A DNA stretch of 64,000 nt from Aldehydirespirator sp963667505 (lineage in GTDB: Bacteria; Actinomycetota; Acidimicrobiia; Acidimicrobiales; Aldehydirespiratoraceae): the NCBI GenBank assembly GCA_963667505.2, contig OY763490.2, forward strand, positions 2,666,001-2,730,000, read 5' to 3'. The translations under genes were made by a program, and so were the position numbers. The notes below the pieces were generated by a model that saw nothing but the letters and a program-made list of their open reading frames with translations, did not search any database and had not been told where the DNA came from. Shown in pieces: positions 34,784 through 44,060 of this stretch (positions are counted from its first letter, which is position 1; each line of letters starts with the position of its first letter).

Positions 34784-37707
34784 TCGAGCAGGCGGGCCAG
34801 GATCTCGTCCTGGCGGCGGCGCAGGTCGGCCAGTTCGCCGATCAGCACCTCGGCTTCCTCCCTGGTGAGCGGGCCGAGATCGGTGCCGATCACCGAGTCG
34901 TCGGTGGTTGAGTCGTCGGCGGCCAAGGGGGTCTCGGGCTCCGCCGCCGGCGCCGCCGCCTCGTCGGTGGCCGGTTCCACCGGCTGGCCGTCACCGTCGG
35001 TCACGACCGGCGGCAGCACGGTGCCGCTGAAGTCGGCGCCCGGATAGAGCTTGCCGAGGGCCTCGCCCAACGTCTTGCCCAAGGCGGTGCGGTTGCCCAC
35101 CGCGGCGATCACCCCGGCCAGCAGCGGGATCTGCGTCCCCTGTGCCCGCACGTACATGGGGCGCACGTAAAGCACGGAGTCGTCCACCGGCAGAAGCAGC
35201 ATGTCTCCGAAGTCGACCAGCGAGCCCTGGTCGTTGAGCAGGGTCAGTTCCCGGCTGATGTCGGGATTGGTGGAGATGTTCGACGCCACGATGGCCGGGC
35301 CCGGCGCCAGCAGGTTGGACATCTCGTAGGAAACGAGGCGCGACGTGCCGTCGCTTCGGGTCTCGCCCACCATGAAGGCGGTCAGCTCCTTGCGGCTGTC
35401 GTCGTCGGAGATCGGCACGAACGAGCGCAGGGCCACGTACGACGCCTCCTCCTCGCCGGGCAGCTGCAGTAGCGAGTAGTAGGCGGGCACCCGGCGCTCC
35501 CTCCTAGTGATCAGGCCGCTGTCTCCCACCACGGACTCGGCGGTGCCGCCGGCCAGCACGCTGCGTCCGGGATCCTGGGCCACCGCCCACCGCTCGGTTC
35601 CGATGATCAGCGCCTCGGGATCCGACACCTGGTAGGAGGCCCACATGTTGGTCTGCACGGTGAACAGGTCGGTAGGGAAGCGCAGATGGGTGCGCAGGCC
35701 CTCGGGCATGTCCGCGAAGTCGGAGAAGAGGTCGGGGAAGGCCGACTGCCACGCCTCGACGATGGGGTCGCCGACGGGCATCACATACAGCGTCACGTCG
35801 CCGTCGTAGGAGTCGACGACCGCCTTGACGGAGTTGCGGATGTAGTTGGTGCTGCTGCCGGCCAGCCCGGAGACGGAGTCCAGGCCGCTGGTGTCCGCCC
35901 CCTGCGAGTAGGGGTAGCGGCTGGTGGTCGTGTAGGCGTCGAGCACGTAGTGGATGCGACCTTCGAACACCACCGGATACACGTCGGAGTCGAACTCCAG
36001 GAACGGGGCGACGCTCGCCACTCGGTCGCGCACGTCTCGCACGTAGATGATGCTGGTGTCGGAGCCCACGAAGTTGGAGATGAGGGGGTCGAGCTGGCCG
36101 AAGCGCAGCGCGAACGCGGCCCGCCGCACGAACGACCCCATGCCCACGCCGCCGTCGCCGGTGTAGCGGAAGCTCACGTCCTGGCCGTTGCCGTCCACGT
36201 AGTCGACCTCGTCGCGGGTGGCGCCCACCAGCGCGTACCCCTCGAGGGACTCGCCCACATAGATCTGGGGCTCGTCCAGCTCCAGGCCGATGCGAGGATC
36301 GACGTCCACGGGCAGTCCGCCGGCGATGAACTCGGGGCTGCCCCGCACGTCGGTGACGTTGGCCCGGGCTATGGCCAGCCCGTAGCCGTGGGTGATGGCC
36401 ACATGCTGGCGCTCCCATGAGCCCAGCTCGCTCAAGTTGAGCTCCCTCGCGGCCAGCACCACCTGGGTCAGTTCGCCGTCCACCTCGTAGCGGTCGACGT
36501 CGAGCACCGGCGAGAAGCGGTAGAAGTCCCGCTCCCCTTGATCCTTGTCGAACGTGTCGGTGAGGGTGAACGGGTCGAGGATCCGGGCGTTGCGCACCGT
36601 CTGGGTCGCCGTCCTCAGCTGCTCGGGCGTGAGGTTCTCCTCGTAGTCGAAGACCTCGAGAGCCACGTCGCGGTCGGGCAGCAGCGAGTACGCGGCCCGG
36701 GTGGCCGCGATGTTGTCGATCGTGTAGGGCGCCTCCCGGGCGGTGGTGTTGGGATCCACCCGGAACCGCTGCACGAACGCCGGATAGAGGTTGCCCATCA
36801 CCAAGGCGGTGAAGGCCCAAAGACCCACCGCGAGCACCGGCAGCACCCAGCCCCGGCGGCGCAGGTTGACGAAGAGCAGCAGCGCGGCGAACAGCGAGAT
36901 CAGCAGCAGCAGGTTGAGCGCGGGGAGCTTGGCCTTGACGTCGGTGTAGAGGGCGCCGTCCACCACTCCCCGGGTGGAGACGGTGAGCTCGTAGCGAGAC
37001 AGCCAGTAGTCGGCCGCCTTCACCAGGGCCAGTACCGCCAGGATCGCGGACAGGTGGACCTTCACCGCGGGCAGCACCCTCTCGGCGCCCGGCGCCTGCA
37101 GACGGATGCCGCCGTTGATGTAGTGGACGAGGGCGACGACCACCAGGATGATCATGCAGGCGGCGAAGGCCCAGCTGACGAGGAAGGACAGGAACGGCAG
37201 CCTGAAGACGTAGAAGCCGATGTCGGTGTCGAACAGCGGGTCGCTGGCGCCGAATGACCGCCGGTTGACGAACAGCAGCCACTGCTCCCACTGGTTCGAC
37301 ACACCCGAGGCCGCCAGCAGGGAGAACAGCAACGCCACGACGACGCGGACCAGCCTGGGGCGGCCCGACACCAGTTCGTGGACGCGGCTCAGCATGTCCT
37401 CCTCCGGCCCCGGCGGACGGACGCTGGGAGCGAGCCGGTCGGCGATCATCAAGTTGATGAGCATCAGCAGGAAGAACGCGGCGGCGAAGATCACGAACAA
37501 GGCGATCTTCGCCAGCAGCACCCTGGCCCACACGTCGGTGCGGTCGAGCGAGTCGAACCACAGATAGTCGGTGTAGAAGCGGGCTATTCCCCGCAGCGAC
37601 AGCACCAGCACGAGCAGGCCGCCGATCCCGAGCAGGACGACGAACCGGGCTCGGCGGCTACCGAAGCGGGGACGGCCCCCGGAGGGGGTTGGAGAGACGG
37701 TGCGCAC
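34768..37707 (-). CDS. UPF0182 family large membrane protein
   Basis: A 979-residue protein of UPF0182 (COG1615). About seven membrane helices fill residues 20-310 (FVVLLGIGGLLVLVLSLRG first), followed by a large extracytoplasmic region with family motifs such as FDYEENLTPEQLR and DVDRYEVDGELTQV, and a C-terminal Pro/Ala/Asp-rich tail and short coiled region. The family is widespread in actinobacteria and its function is unknown. It is separated from the upstream DivIVA-like gene by 6 bp. Its last codons are the template for the minisatellite that follows. Confidence 0.92.
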   Translation of the reverse strand: MRTVSPTPSGGRPRFGSRRARFVVLLGIGGLLVLVLSLRGIARFYTDYLWFDSLDRTDVWARVLLAKIALFVIFAAAFFLLMLINLMIADRLAPSVRPPGPEEDMLSRVHELVSGRPRLVRVVVALLFSLLAASGVSNQWEQWLLFVNRRSFGASDPLFDTDIGFYVFRLPFLSFLVSWAFAACMIILVVVALVHYINGGIRLQAPGAERVLPAVKVHLSAILAVLALVKAADYWLSRYELTVSTRGVVDGALYTDVKAKLPALNLLLLISLFAALLLFVNLRRRGWVLPVLAVGLWAFTALVMGNLYPAFVQRFRVDPNTTAREAPYTIDNIAATRAAYSLLPDRDVALEVFDYEENLTPEQLRTATQTVRNARILDPFTLTDTFDKDQGERDFYRFSPVLDVDRYEVDGELTQVVLAARELNLSELGSWERQHVAITHGYGLAIARANVTDVRGSPEFIAGGLPVDVDPRIGLELDEPQIYVGESLEGYALVGATRDEVDYVDGNGQDVSFRYTGDGGVGMGSFVRRAAFALRFGQLDPLISNFVGSDTSIIYVRDVRDRVASVAPFLEFDSDVYPVVFEGRIHYVLDAYTTTSRYPYSQGADTSGLDSVSGLAGSSTNYIRNSVKAVVDSYDGDVTLYVMPVGDPIVEAWQSAFPDLFSDFADMPEGLRTHLRFPTDLFTVQTNMWASYQVSDPEALIIGTERWAVAQDPGRSVLAGGTAESVVGDSGLITRRERRVPAYYSLLQLPGEEEASYVALRSFVPISDDDSRKELTAFMVGETRSDGTSRLVSYEMSNLLAPGPAIVASNISTNPDISRELTLLNDQGSLVDFGDMLLLPVDDSVLYVRPMYVRAQGTQIPLLAGVIAAVGNRTALGKTLGEALGKLYPGADFSGTVLPPVVTDGDGQPVEPATDEAAAPAAEPETPLAADDSTTDDSVIGTDLGPLTREEAEVLIGELADLRRRQDEILARLLDQLDS

Positions 37708-37713
37708 GGCCCG

Positions 37714-39531
37714 TCACGCTATCGGCTCGGGCCAGCCCTTCGCGAAGGCCTCCTCCGCCGCCGCGTCCGCCCGGCTGGACCGGGACTCCCGGTAGACGGC
37801 CCGCACCGCGGCGCTGAGCTCGTCAATGTCGTCGCTCTCCTCGGCGATCTCCTGCAGAAGGTCGTGCGTCGGCTCGACCAGCGTCGAGACCACAGCCTGT
37901 CCCGCGGCCAGAAGATCGATGTCGTCGACGCTCACGTCGATGTCGGACGCGAAGTCCTCCAGCGGGCCGCGAACCGCCTGGGCGTAGTGCTCCGGCTCCG
38001 TCCCGACGCCCGTCCCAAGAGCCCTCGGCCCGGCGCGACGCAGCGCGTCGAGAATCTCGCCCTGCTCGTCCACCACCATCCGCTTGAGCCGGCGAGCCAT
38101 CGCCCCGACGGCCACCGCCCGGGCGTTGCCGATCAGATCGTCCTCGTCGGCTTCGGCCGGGCTGTGGGCCTCGACGAGATCGGAGGGCTCGACTTCTTCG
38201 TCTTCCTCGGACGGTTCCGCCTCCGGGGGCGCGGGGTCCGAGACCTCACCGGGGGTCTTGTGGTCGGCCGTTTCAGCGGTGCCAGCGGAGGCCGTCCCGA
38301 CGGCACGCAAGCGGGCGAAGATCGCGTCCGCGCCGGAGGCCGAGCGGGCCGCGGCAGACTCGTCGGCGCCGTCCTCGGCGCTCGCCTCCGGTTCAGTCAC
38401 CTCGTCCTCGGACTCCCCCGCGTCGTCGCCGACCAGAACCACCCACTCGGCGTCGTCCTCACCCCCCTCACCGGCCAGAGTCGATGACTCCGCCTCCATG
38501 TCGTAGAGCACGCCGGGGCGCGGGGAGTCCGACGACGGGTCGGATGCGATCTCGACGACGTCGATCAACTCGGCGTCGTCGTGCCACTCGGCGTCGTCGT
38601 GCCACTCGGCGTCTTCAGCCAACGCGGCATCGCCGGTCAGTCCGTCGCTCTGTGGGTCCCCGTCCCGATCCCCGTCGCTGGCGTGGGCGTCGGCGTCGTC
38701 GGCGTGGGCGTCGGCGAGCACCGCCTCCCCCGGCTCGCTCTCCAATGCACCGTGCTCGCCGTTGCCGAGTGACCCAGCCTCGTGTTCGACGGGACCGTCG
38801 TCGCGGCCGAGGGAACCGGCCTCGTCGGAATCGTCGTCGAGTTCAGCCTCGGCGGAGGCCTCATCGAGGGGAAGTCCCATCAGGCGGCCGGTCTCGATCT
38901 CCGCCTCGATGTCGGCGGCGGTGGGCTCGGGCTCGGCCGCGATCAGCAGTCCGGCGCGCTGGGCCGCGGATCTGGCCTGGGGCACCACCTGCACCAGCTC
39001 CTCGACCCATTCCGCCAGCCCGTCCTGGCAGATGGACAGCGACTCGAGGAGGCGGTCGCGCACCGTGCGGAGCTGCTCGACCTCGATTCGTTGCGCCCTG
39101 CGCCTGCGGGCCAAGTCGGTGAGGAGGCGCTCCCGCACGGCTTTGGCCTCCTGCACCGCCGCCCGGCCCTGGTCGCGTCCCTCCTCCGCGACGGCCATCG
39201 CCGCGGCCCGGGCCGTCTCGACGATCTCGGCGCTCTCGGCCTCGGCTCGCTCGATGCGGTCCTGGGCCGCGTCACGGGCCGCCTGCAGCACCCGGACGGC
39301 CTCGTCACCCAGTGCTTCGGCGATCCTCGCGGCCTCCAGATCATCGGGCGAGGCGGCCTCAAGGCCAGCCAGACGCTCCGAGAGCTCGGCGGCCACGCTG
39401 TTGAGGCGGCGGATCTCGGCCGCGGCCTCACGCAGGCGGCGCCTCACCGGCTCGGGCTCGTAGCCCCGGCGCACGATGGCGAAATCGGCCGCCTCGACCT
39501 GTTCCGGTCTGAGTCCTTCAGCGTTCTCCAT
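37714..39531 (-). CDS. DivIVA-like coiled-coil protein with acidic insert
   Basis: A 605-residue protein. Residues 15-60 have a DivIVA-type start (FAIVRRGYEPEPVRRRLREA), residues 60-190 form a long coiled coil, and residues 195-410 are an acidic disordered stretch rich in Asp, Glu, Ala and Ser with DNA-level repeats near 38560-38625. The C-terminal 190 residues are helical again. Such proteins typically mark poles or septa and recruit cell-wall machinery; that role is inferred. It is upstream of and nearly touching the UPF0182 gene. Confidence 0.75.
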   Translation of the reverse strand: MENAEGLRPEQVEAADFAIVRRGYEPEPVRRRLREAAAEIRRLNSVAAELSERLAGLEAASPDDLEAARIAEALGDEAVRVLQAARDAAQDRIERAEAESAEIVETARAAAMAVAEEGRDQGRAAVQEAKAVRERLLTDLARRRRAQRIEVEQLRTVRDRLLESLSICQDGLAEWVEELVQVVPQARSAAQRAGLLIAAEPEPTAADIEAEIETGRLMGLPLDEASAEAELDDDSDEAGSLGRDDGPVEHEAGSLGNGEHGALESEPGEAVLADAHADDADAHASDGDRDGDPQSDGLTGDAALAEDAEWHDDAEWHDDAELIDVVEIASDPSSDSPRPGVLYDMEAESSTLAGEGGEDDAEWVVLVGDDAGESEDEVTEPEASAEDGADESAAARSASGADAIFARLRAVGTASAGTAETADHKTPGEVSDPAPPEAEPSEEDEEVEPSDLVEAHSPAEADEDDLIGNARAVAVGAMARRLKRMVVDEQGEILDALRRAGPRALGTGVGTEPEHYAQAVRGPLEDFASDIDVSVDDIDLLAAGQAVVSTLVEPTHDLLQEIAEESDDIDELSAAVRAVYRESRSSRADAAAEEAFAKGWPEPIA

Positions 39532-39717
39532 TGCCCCTCCGTGCCATCTTCGGGCTGACCTTCTAGCTGCTGGGACAGTCCCTCCGATGGTACGACGCCG
39601 ACGGGCGGCACGGGTTCATCCCCCAACGACCCCGAAGCCGGCGGCGCCCCTTGGCAAGGCGGCAGAGGGACGGCTCAGAGCCGGAAGCGTCCTCCGGCGA
39701 CGCAGCAGACGAACCGC

Positions 39718-40791
39718 TCAGAGGCCGGGGGCGGGAGTCGGATGGATGTCGGCGGGCAGCGCCAGGTCGACGACCTCGCCGCCGTGTGAAGCCAGAGCGT
39801 CCAACGCGTCGTCGAGGGTGTCCACGCCGACCACAGGCATGTCCCCGCTGCCCGAGCGAGCCGCCTGGGCTGAGGCCGCAGGCACGATGAACAGCTTCGC
39901 GCCGGCCTCGCGGGCCGCGACGGCCTTCTGAGCAACGCCTCCCACCGTGCCGACCGAGCCGTCGAGCCCGATCGAGCCGGTGACCGCCACGCGGCCTCCG
40001 CCTGTGAGCTCTCCGGGGGTCAGCAGGTCCATCACCGCGAGGGTGAACGCCAGGCCCGCGGAAGGCCCGCCCACGGCCCCCGACGAGATCTCGACCTCGA
40101 AGGGGAGGTGCAGGTGCTCGACCCGCTCCTCCACACGGCTGATGCCGATGAACCCGCCATCGTTGCCCTCGTCGGGATGCCGGCCCAGCGTGATGGCCGC
40201 CTCCCGGTGCTCGCCGGTCTCGGAGTCCTCCACGGTGACCGAGACGACGGTGCCAGGCCGACGGGCCTCCAGCAGGTCCAAGAGCGACGACAGCGTGGTC
40301 ACCGGTTCGCCGTCGACGGCCACGATCACCTCGCCGCGCCGCAGTATCCCGTCGGAAGGGCCCCCCTCCACCGTCGACGCGAACGTCACGCCGGTGACGT
40401 CCACCGCGTCGACGCCCAGGTGCTCGAGGGCCGTGGCTACAGCTGTCTGTTTGGAGTCCTCCATCAGCCCGAGGTTGAACTCGCGCTGTTCGGCTGACGT
40501 TCGGTCCCCGTAGACCGACTGCCTCGTCTGCAGCTCGATCGAGCTCCTCAGCGACGATTCGATCCATTCGATGACGGTGACCTCGCTGTCGATGGTCACC
40601 GTGGTGAACAGGATCTCCCCGCCCGGCTCGAACACGTCGATGCCGTCGGCGGCGATGCCCCCGGCGGTGGTCGAGGCGTGGCCGGGCCGGAAGGCCACCG
40701 CGTCGAGGTCCGCCGTCGATTCGCCGGGTACCAGCCGGGCGACCCATTGAGCCGGGACCAGGAACGACAACGCCGTCGCAGCGACCGCCAA
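39718..40791 (-). CDS. PDZ and Lon-like S16 protease domain protein (YlbL/SdrC type)
   Basis: A membrane-anchored Lon-like protease. A PDZ domain covers about residues 140-180 (GGPSDGILRRGEVIVAVDG). The S16 domain has catalytic Ser244 (VGGPSAGLAFTLAV) and Lys289 (VGGVAQKAVAAREAG). Numbering is from TTG 40791, the only standard start in frame, but this cuts into the membrane helix: the same frame continues upstream as RRGRRRRRLWVLVVV and stays open to a TGA near 40957. The true start is probably upstream, perhaps the ATC at 40905 or another non-standard codon. The role is likely cell-envelope protein processing. Confidence 0.85.
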   Translation of the reverse strand: MAVAATALSFLVPAQWVARLVPGESTADLDAVAFRPGHASTTAGGIAADGIDVFEPGGEILFTTVTIDSEVTVIEWIESSLRSSIELQTRQSVYGDRTSAEQREFNLGLMEDSKQTAVATALEHLGVDAVDVTGVTFASTVEGGPSDGILRRGEVIVAVDGEPVTTLSSLLDLLEARRPGTVVSVTVEDSETGEHREAAITLGRHPDEGNDGGFIGISRVEERVEHLHLPFEVEISSGAVGGPSAGLAFTLAVMDLLTPGELTGGGRVAVTGSIGLDGSVGTVGGVAQKAVAAREAGAKLFIVPAASAQAARSGSGDMPVVGVDTLDDALDALASHGGEVVDLALPADIHPTPAPGL

Positions 40792-40969
40792 GGCTGTGAC
40801 GACGACGAGGACCCACAGCCGTCGCCGTCGGCGCCCGCGCCGTTGATCGTTCCAGCGTCCGGTCCTTGCCGGGGAGCCGGGTGAATGCGGGACTAGCGTG
40901 GCGATAGGTCCAGTCGTTTCTACGAGCGCGGCGCCGAGGCCGGCGCGGCGCGAGCCTCAAGGTACCGCC

Positions 40970-41335
40970 ATGGCGACAGCACCGGCCACAGACCAGACGA
41001 CACCCCCCACAGCACCGACCACAGACGAGAAAGCGTCCCCCACCGACGAACGGTCGGCCGCGTCCGATCCTTCGAGCGCTGACAGCCCGACGGAGCGCTC
41101 CCGGCCACCCCGGCGCAGAATCAGGCTGCTGGACGTGCTGCGAGTGCTCGGTCTCGCCCGACGGGCCGTGCCCCGCCCAGTCGAAGGCCCCAAGGCGTAC
41201 GTGCAGTGGTGGCAGCGGCTGCTGGCCCTGCTGGCGCTGGCAGTGCTGGTGGTGGTTCTGGGATTCGCCCTCGCGGCGGCGGTCGGCCTGATGGTGGTTG
41301 TGGTCGGTTTCCTGCTCGAGCAGGCCATCGCCTGA
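40970..41335 (+). CDS. Small membrane protein of unknown function
   Basis: A 121-residue protein. The first 50 residues are Thr/Pro/Ser-rich and disordered, residues 50-70 are basic (RPPRRRIRLLDVLRVLGLA), and residues 84-120 are hydrophobic with two membrane helices (LLALLALAVLVVVLGFALA, then VGLMVVVVGFLLEQ). I do not recognise the family. It is divergent from the Lon-like protease gene and 12 bp upstream of the HEAT-repeat gene, so it may be co-transcribed with that gene. Confidence 0.65.
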   Translation: MATAPATDQTTPPTAPTTDEKASPTDERSAASDPSSADSPTERSRPPRRRIRLLDVLRVLGLARRAVPRPVEGPKAYVQWWQRLLALLALAVLVVVLGFALAAAVGLMVVVVGFLLEQAIA

Positions 41336-41347
41336 CAGCTCTTGTGC

Positions 41348-42091
41348 ATGGGCTCGGCCGTGTCTGACGACTCGCGCGCCGGCGGTCCGGCGCGCGGCGA
41401 TCGGGCGCCTGGCGACCCGGGCTCGATCGCCCGGCGCACGCAGGCCGCAGTCGCGGGCCATCTCAGTCGGCCCGACGACGCTCGGGACTGCCTGGACGAC
41501 CCCGACCCGGCCGTGCGGGCCACGGCGTTGCGAGCCCTGAAGAGGGTCGGCGAGTTGAGCGCCGACGAGGTGGTCGCCGCGCTGGGCGATCCGGTCGCGG
41601 CGGTCCGGATCGCGGCGCTGGAGTTGGCGGCCGCAACGGCCGACGTGGACCTGGGTGCAGCCGCGGCGCGGCTGGACGACGCCGACAGCAGGGTGGTGGA
41701 GGCGGCTGCCTGGGCCTGCGGCGAGAAGGCGGGCGCGACGCTGCTCAACGATCCCGGAGGGGACGCCGCCACAATGGCGCCGCCCAACGGCCATGCCGCC
41801 GCGGCGGTGGTGGCCGCGCTGGCGCGGGTCGCCGCCACCCATCAGGACGCGCTGTGCCGCGAGTCGGCGATCGCGGCCCTCGGCGCCATCGGCGACCCAG
41901 CCGGGCTGAACGCCATCCTGGCCGGGCTCGACGACAAACCCGCCGTGAGACGGCGAGCGGTGATCGCCCTCGCGCCCTTCGACGGCCCGGAGGTGGACGA
42001 GGCCCTGGCCCGCGCCGGACGCGACCGCGACCGGCAGGTGCGGGCCGCGGCTGTCGAGCTCGGCTCACCCGACCTGACCGCCGACTCCTAG
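41348..42091 (+). CDS. HEAT-repeat protein
   Basis: A 247-residue protein made of HEAT-like helical pairs: DPDPAVRATALRALKRVGEL, DPVAAVRIAALELAA, then DDADSRVVEAAAWAC, CRESAIAALGAIGDPAG and DDKPAVRRRAVIALAPF. Such solenoids bind proteins; no catalytic motif is present. The ATG at 41348 is used, although a TTG two codons earlier is in frame. It has no signal peptide. Convergent with mreB, with 71 bp between the stops. Confidence 0.8.
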   Translation: MGSAVSDDSRAGGPARGDRAPGDPGSIARRTQAAVAGHLSRPDDARDCLDDPDPAVRATALRALKRVGELSADEVVAALGDPVAAVRIAALELAAATADVDLGAAAARLDDADSRVVEAAAWACGEKAGATLLNDPGGDAATMAPPNGHAAAAVVAALARVAATHQDALCRESAIAALGAIGDPAGLNAILAGLDDKPAVRRRAVIALAPFDGPEVDEALARAGRDRDRQVRAAAVELGSPDLTADS

Positions 42092-42162
42092 AGCCAGCCG
42101 GAGCAGGGGCCGGCCCTCGAGGCGCCTTGACCAGTTGGGCACGGCAACAGCCGCTCGGCCCC

Positions 42163-43167
42163 TTAGCTGTAGTCGTCGTTGAAGATCGAGGCGTCGAGGC
42201 CCACGGTCTCCAGGCATCGGCCGGCGCCGCGCACCACCGTCTCGAGGGGCGCGACCACCCTTCGCACCCTCAGGCCCATCTCTCTCGACAAGCGGATGTC
42301 CATGCCCTTCAGCAGCCCGCCGCCGCCCACGAGGTAGACACCCTTGGCGATCAGATCCTGGGCCAGCTCGGGAGGAGACTGCGACAGGCAGCTGACGACC
42401 GAGTCCACCATGGCACTCACCGGCTCGTCGATGGCGCGGCGGATCTCCTCGGGGCTGACCACCGAGGTCTTGGGCATGCCCGACATCAGTTCACGGCCCC
42501 TGATCTCGGCGCCCGTCTCGTTGCGGGTCACCGCTGCCGAGCCGACCAGGATCTTCGTGTGCTCGGCGGTCGGCTCGCCTATGGCCATGCCGTACTCGCG
42601 CCGCATGTAGTTCTGGATGGCGTCGTCGATGTCGAAGGAACCGAACCTCACGGCCTCGAAGGCGACGATCCCGCCCAGGCTGAGCAGGGCGGTCTGGGTG
42701 GTGCCGCCGCCGATGTCCACCACCATCGACCCGACGGGCTCGTCGATCGGCAGTTCGGCGCCTATGGCGGCCGCGACCGGCTGATCGATCAGGCGCACCT
42801 CGATGGCGCCCGCCCGGCGAGCCGCCTCCATGACGGCGCGGCGCTCGACGGGGGTGATCGCCGACGGCACGCACACGAGCACGCGGGCCCGGTTGACCCT
42901 GCTGACGCCCACCTGTCTGAGCAGGATCCTGATCATGTCCTGGGTGACCTCGAAGTCGGTGATCGCGCCCTTGCGCAGAGGCCGCCGGGCGACGATGTAG
43001 CCGGGGGTGCGTCCCAACATGCGGCGGGCCTGGTGGCCGACGGCCAGCAGTTCCTGCGTCGCCGTGTTGAGAGCCACGACCGAGGGCTCGTTCAGCACGA
43101 CTCCCTGGCCGCGCGCGTACACCAGCGTGTTGGCTGTTCCCAGGTCGATGGCGAGGTCCCGGGGCAG
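42163..43167 (-). CDS. mreB: Rod-shape-determining actin homologue MreB, probable CTG start
   Basis: A 334-residue bacterial actin. The phosphate-1 motif LAIDLGTANTLVYARG is at the N-terminus, phosphate-2 is SMVVDIGGGTTQTALL, and the adenosine motif is VYLVGGGGLLKGM. Length matches MreB/Mbl. The frame from the preceding TGA (43173) contains no ATG, GTG or TTG before the phosphate-1 motif. The best start is the CTG at 43167 (reading MPRDLAIDLGTAN). Starting at the GTG at 43122 would delete the nucleotide loop. The gene begins 3 bp after the stop of the small membrane protein gene, so coupling to that gene could help a weak start. Confidence 0.9.
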   Translation of the reverse strand: MPRDLAIDLGTANTLVYARGQGVVLNEPSVVALNTATQELLAVGHQARRMLGRTPGYIVARRPLRKGAITDFEVTQDMIRILLRQVGVSRVNRARVLVCVPSAITPVERRAVMEAARRAGAIEVRLIDQPVAAAIGAELPIDEPVGSMVVDIGGGTTQTALLSLGGIVAFEAVRFGSFDIDDAIQNYMRREYGMAIGEPTAEHTKILVGSAAVTRNETGAEIRGRELMSGMPKTSVVSPEEIRRAIDEPVSAMVDSVVSCLSQSPPELAQDLIAKGVYLVGGGGLLKGMDIRLSREMGLRVRRVVAPLETVVRGAGRCLETVGLDASIFNDDYS

Positions 43168-43170
43168 GAC

Positions 43171-43461
43171 TCAGCGCTCCTGGCGGGTCTGTGGCGGAGG
43201 CTTCTCCGCCGGCCGGGCCCGAGCCGGGCTCTTGGTGGGCACGGGATGCTCGTCCGAAGACGAACTCTGGGTCAGAGGGGTCGGCACCGAGACGCCGGCC
43301 GCAGGCCCCACCCGCTTGCCGGGCTGGGGCGAGACGGCCGCCAACTGCTCTCTGAACGACGGCGGACGCCGCCGGAACAGCCTGGGCACGGTCCACAGCA
43401 GAATCGAGCCGACCCCAGCCACGCCCAGCGCGACGATGACCAGGACCACTTCCCCCCTCAT
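43171..43461 (-). CDS. Small membrane protein between moaE and mreB
   Basis: A 96-residue protein with one N-terminal membrane helix (VVLVIVALGVAGVGSILLW) then a basic juxtamembrane stretch (RLFRRRPPSFREQL) and a proline-rich tail. Its start overlaps the stop of moaE as ATGA and its stop is 3 bp from the mreB start, so the three are translationally linked. I do not recognise the family; membrane position next to mreB may hint at a cell-shape role. Confidence 0.7.
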   Translation of the reverse strand: MRGEVVLVIVALGVAGVGSILLWTVPRLFRRRPPSFREQLAAVSPQPGKRVGPAAGVSVPTPLTQSSSSDEHPVPTKSPARARPAEKPPPQTRQER

Positions 43462-44057
43462 GGCGTGATGCTCGGAACTGCGGGTGGGCCGACCGGCGAA
43501 AGGTCAGCGGCTGCGGGTGCTGCGACCGGCGAACGGTCAGCGGCTGCGGGTGCTGCGACCGGCGAACGGTCAGCGGTTGCGGGCTCGCTGAGCGACGGCA
43601 GCGCGCTGATGTGCTGGGGCTCCAAGCCCCAGCTCTGCCCTCCCTGCCAGCGCTCGCGTTTCCAGATCGGCACGGTGGACTTGAGGGCGTCGATGCCGAA
43701 GCGGGCCGCTTCGAAGGCCGCAGCCCGGTGGGGCGACGACACGGCCACGACCACCGCAGGCTCTCCCACTGTCACCGGTCCCACCCGGTGGAGCAGGGCG
43801 ATGCGCCCCAGATCGGCCCAGCGCTCCCGCATCTCCGAGGCGAGGGCCGCGAGCCGGGGCTCGACCTGGTCCTCGTACGCCTCGTACTCCAGCAGATCGA
43901 CTCCGGGCCGGCCCTCGGCATGGTCGCGGGCCGTGCCGCTGAATTGCACGACCGCACCGCAACTGGGCAGCACCACCCACTCCGCGACCGCGCCCGACGG
44001 CAGCGGATCCGGCGACAGCCCCAGCCAAGTGTCGCCGCTCTCCGGGGGTGCCAGCAC
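43458..44057 (-). CDS. moaE: Molybdopterin synthase catalytic subunit MoaE, with repeat tail
   Basis: A 199-residue protein whose first 150 residues are MoaE: FSGTARDHAEG, YEAYEDQVEPRLAAL, IALLHRVGPVTVGEPAVVV and the catalytic-lysine region DALKSTVPIWKRE. MoaE inserts two sulfurs into precursor Z to make molybdopterin and needs MoaD; no moaD is in the window. The C-terminus is extended by three 11-residue repeats (ADRSPVAAPAA type), encoded by a 33-bp DNA tandem repeat at 43491-43589. This extension is not part of the enzyme fold. Confidence 0.88.
   Translation of the reverse strand: MLAPPESGDTWLGLSPDPLPSGAVAEWVVLPSCGAVVQFSGTARDHAEGRPGVDLLEYEAYEDQVEPRLAALASEMRERWADLGRIALLHRVGPVTVGEPAVVVAVSSPHRAAAFEAARFGIDALKSTVPIWKRERWQGGQSWGLEPQHISALPSLSEPATADRSPVAAPAAADRSPVAAPAAADLSPVGPPAVPSITP
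43491..43589. repeat. 33-bp tandem repeat in the moaE tail, three units
   Basis: Units at 43491-43523, 43524-43556 and 43557-43589 begin GACCGGCGAAAGGTCAGCGG or a near copy. The first two differ at one base; the third has diverged at its end. The length is a multiple of three, so the reading frame is kept. Confidence 0.9.
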
Positions 44058-44060
44058 GAC

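Noticed and set aside
35504..37561. Long second minus-strand frame inside the UPF0182 gene
   Set aside because: High GC leaves few stops in shadow frames; its composition is Arg/Gly/Pro-rich and the UPF0182 frame explains the region.
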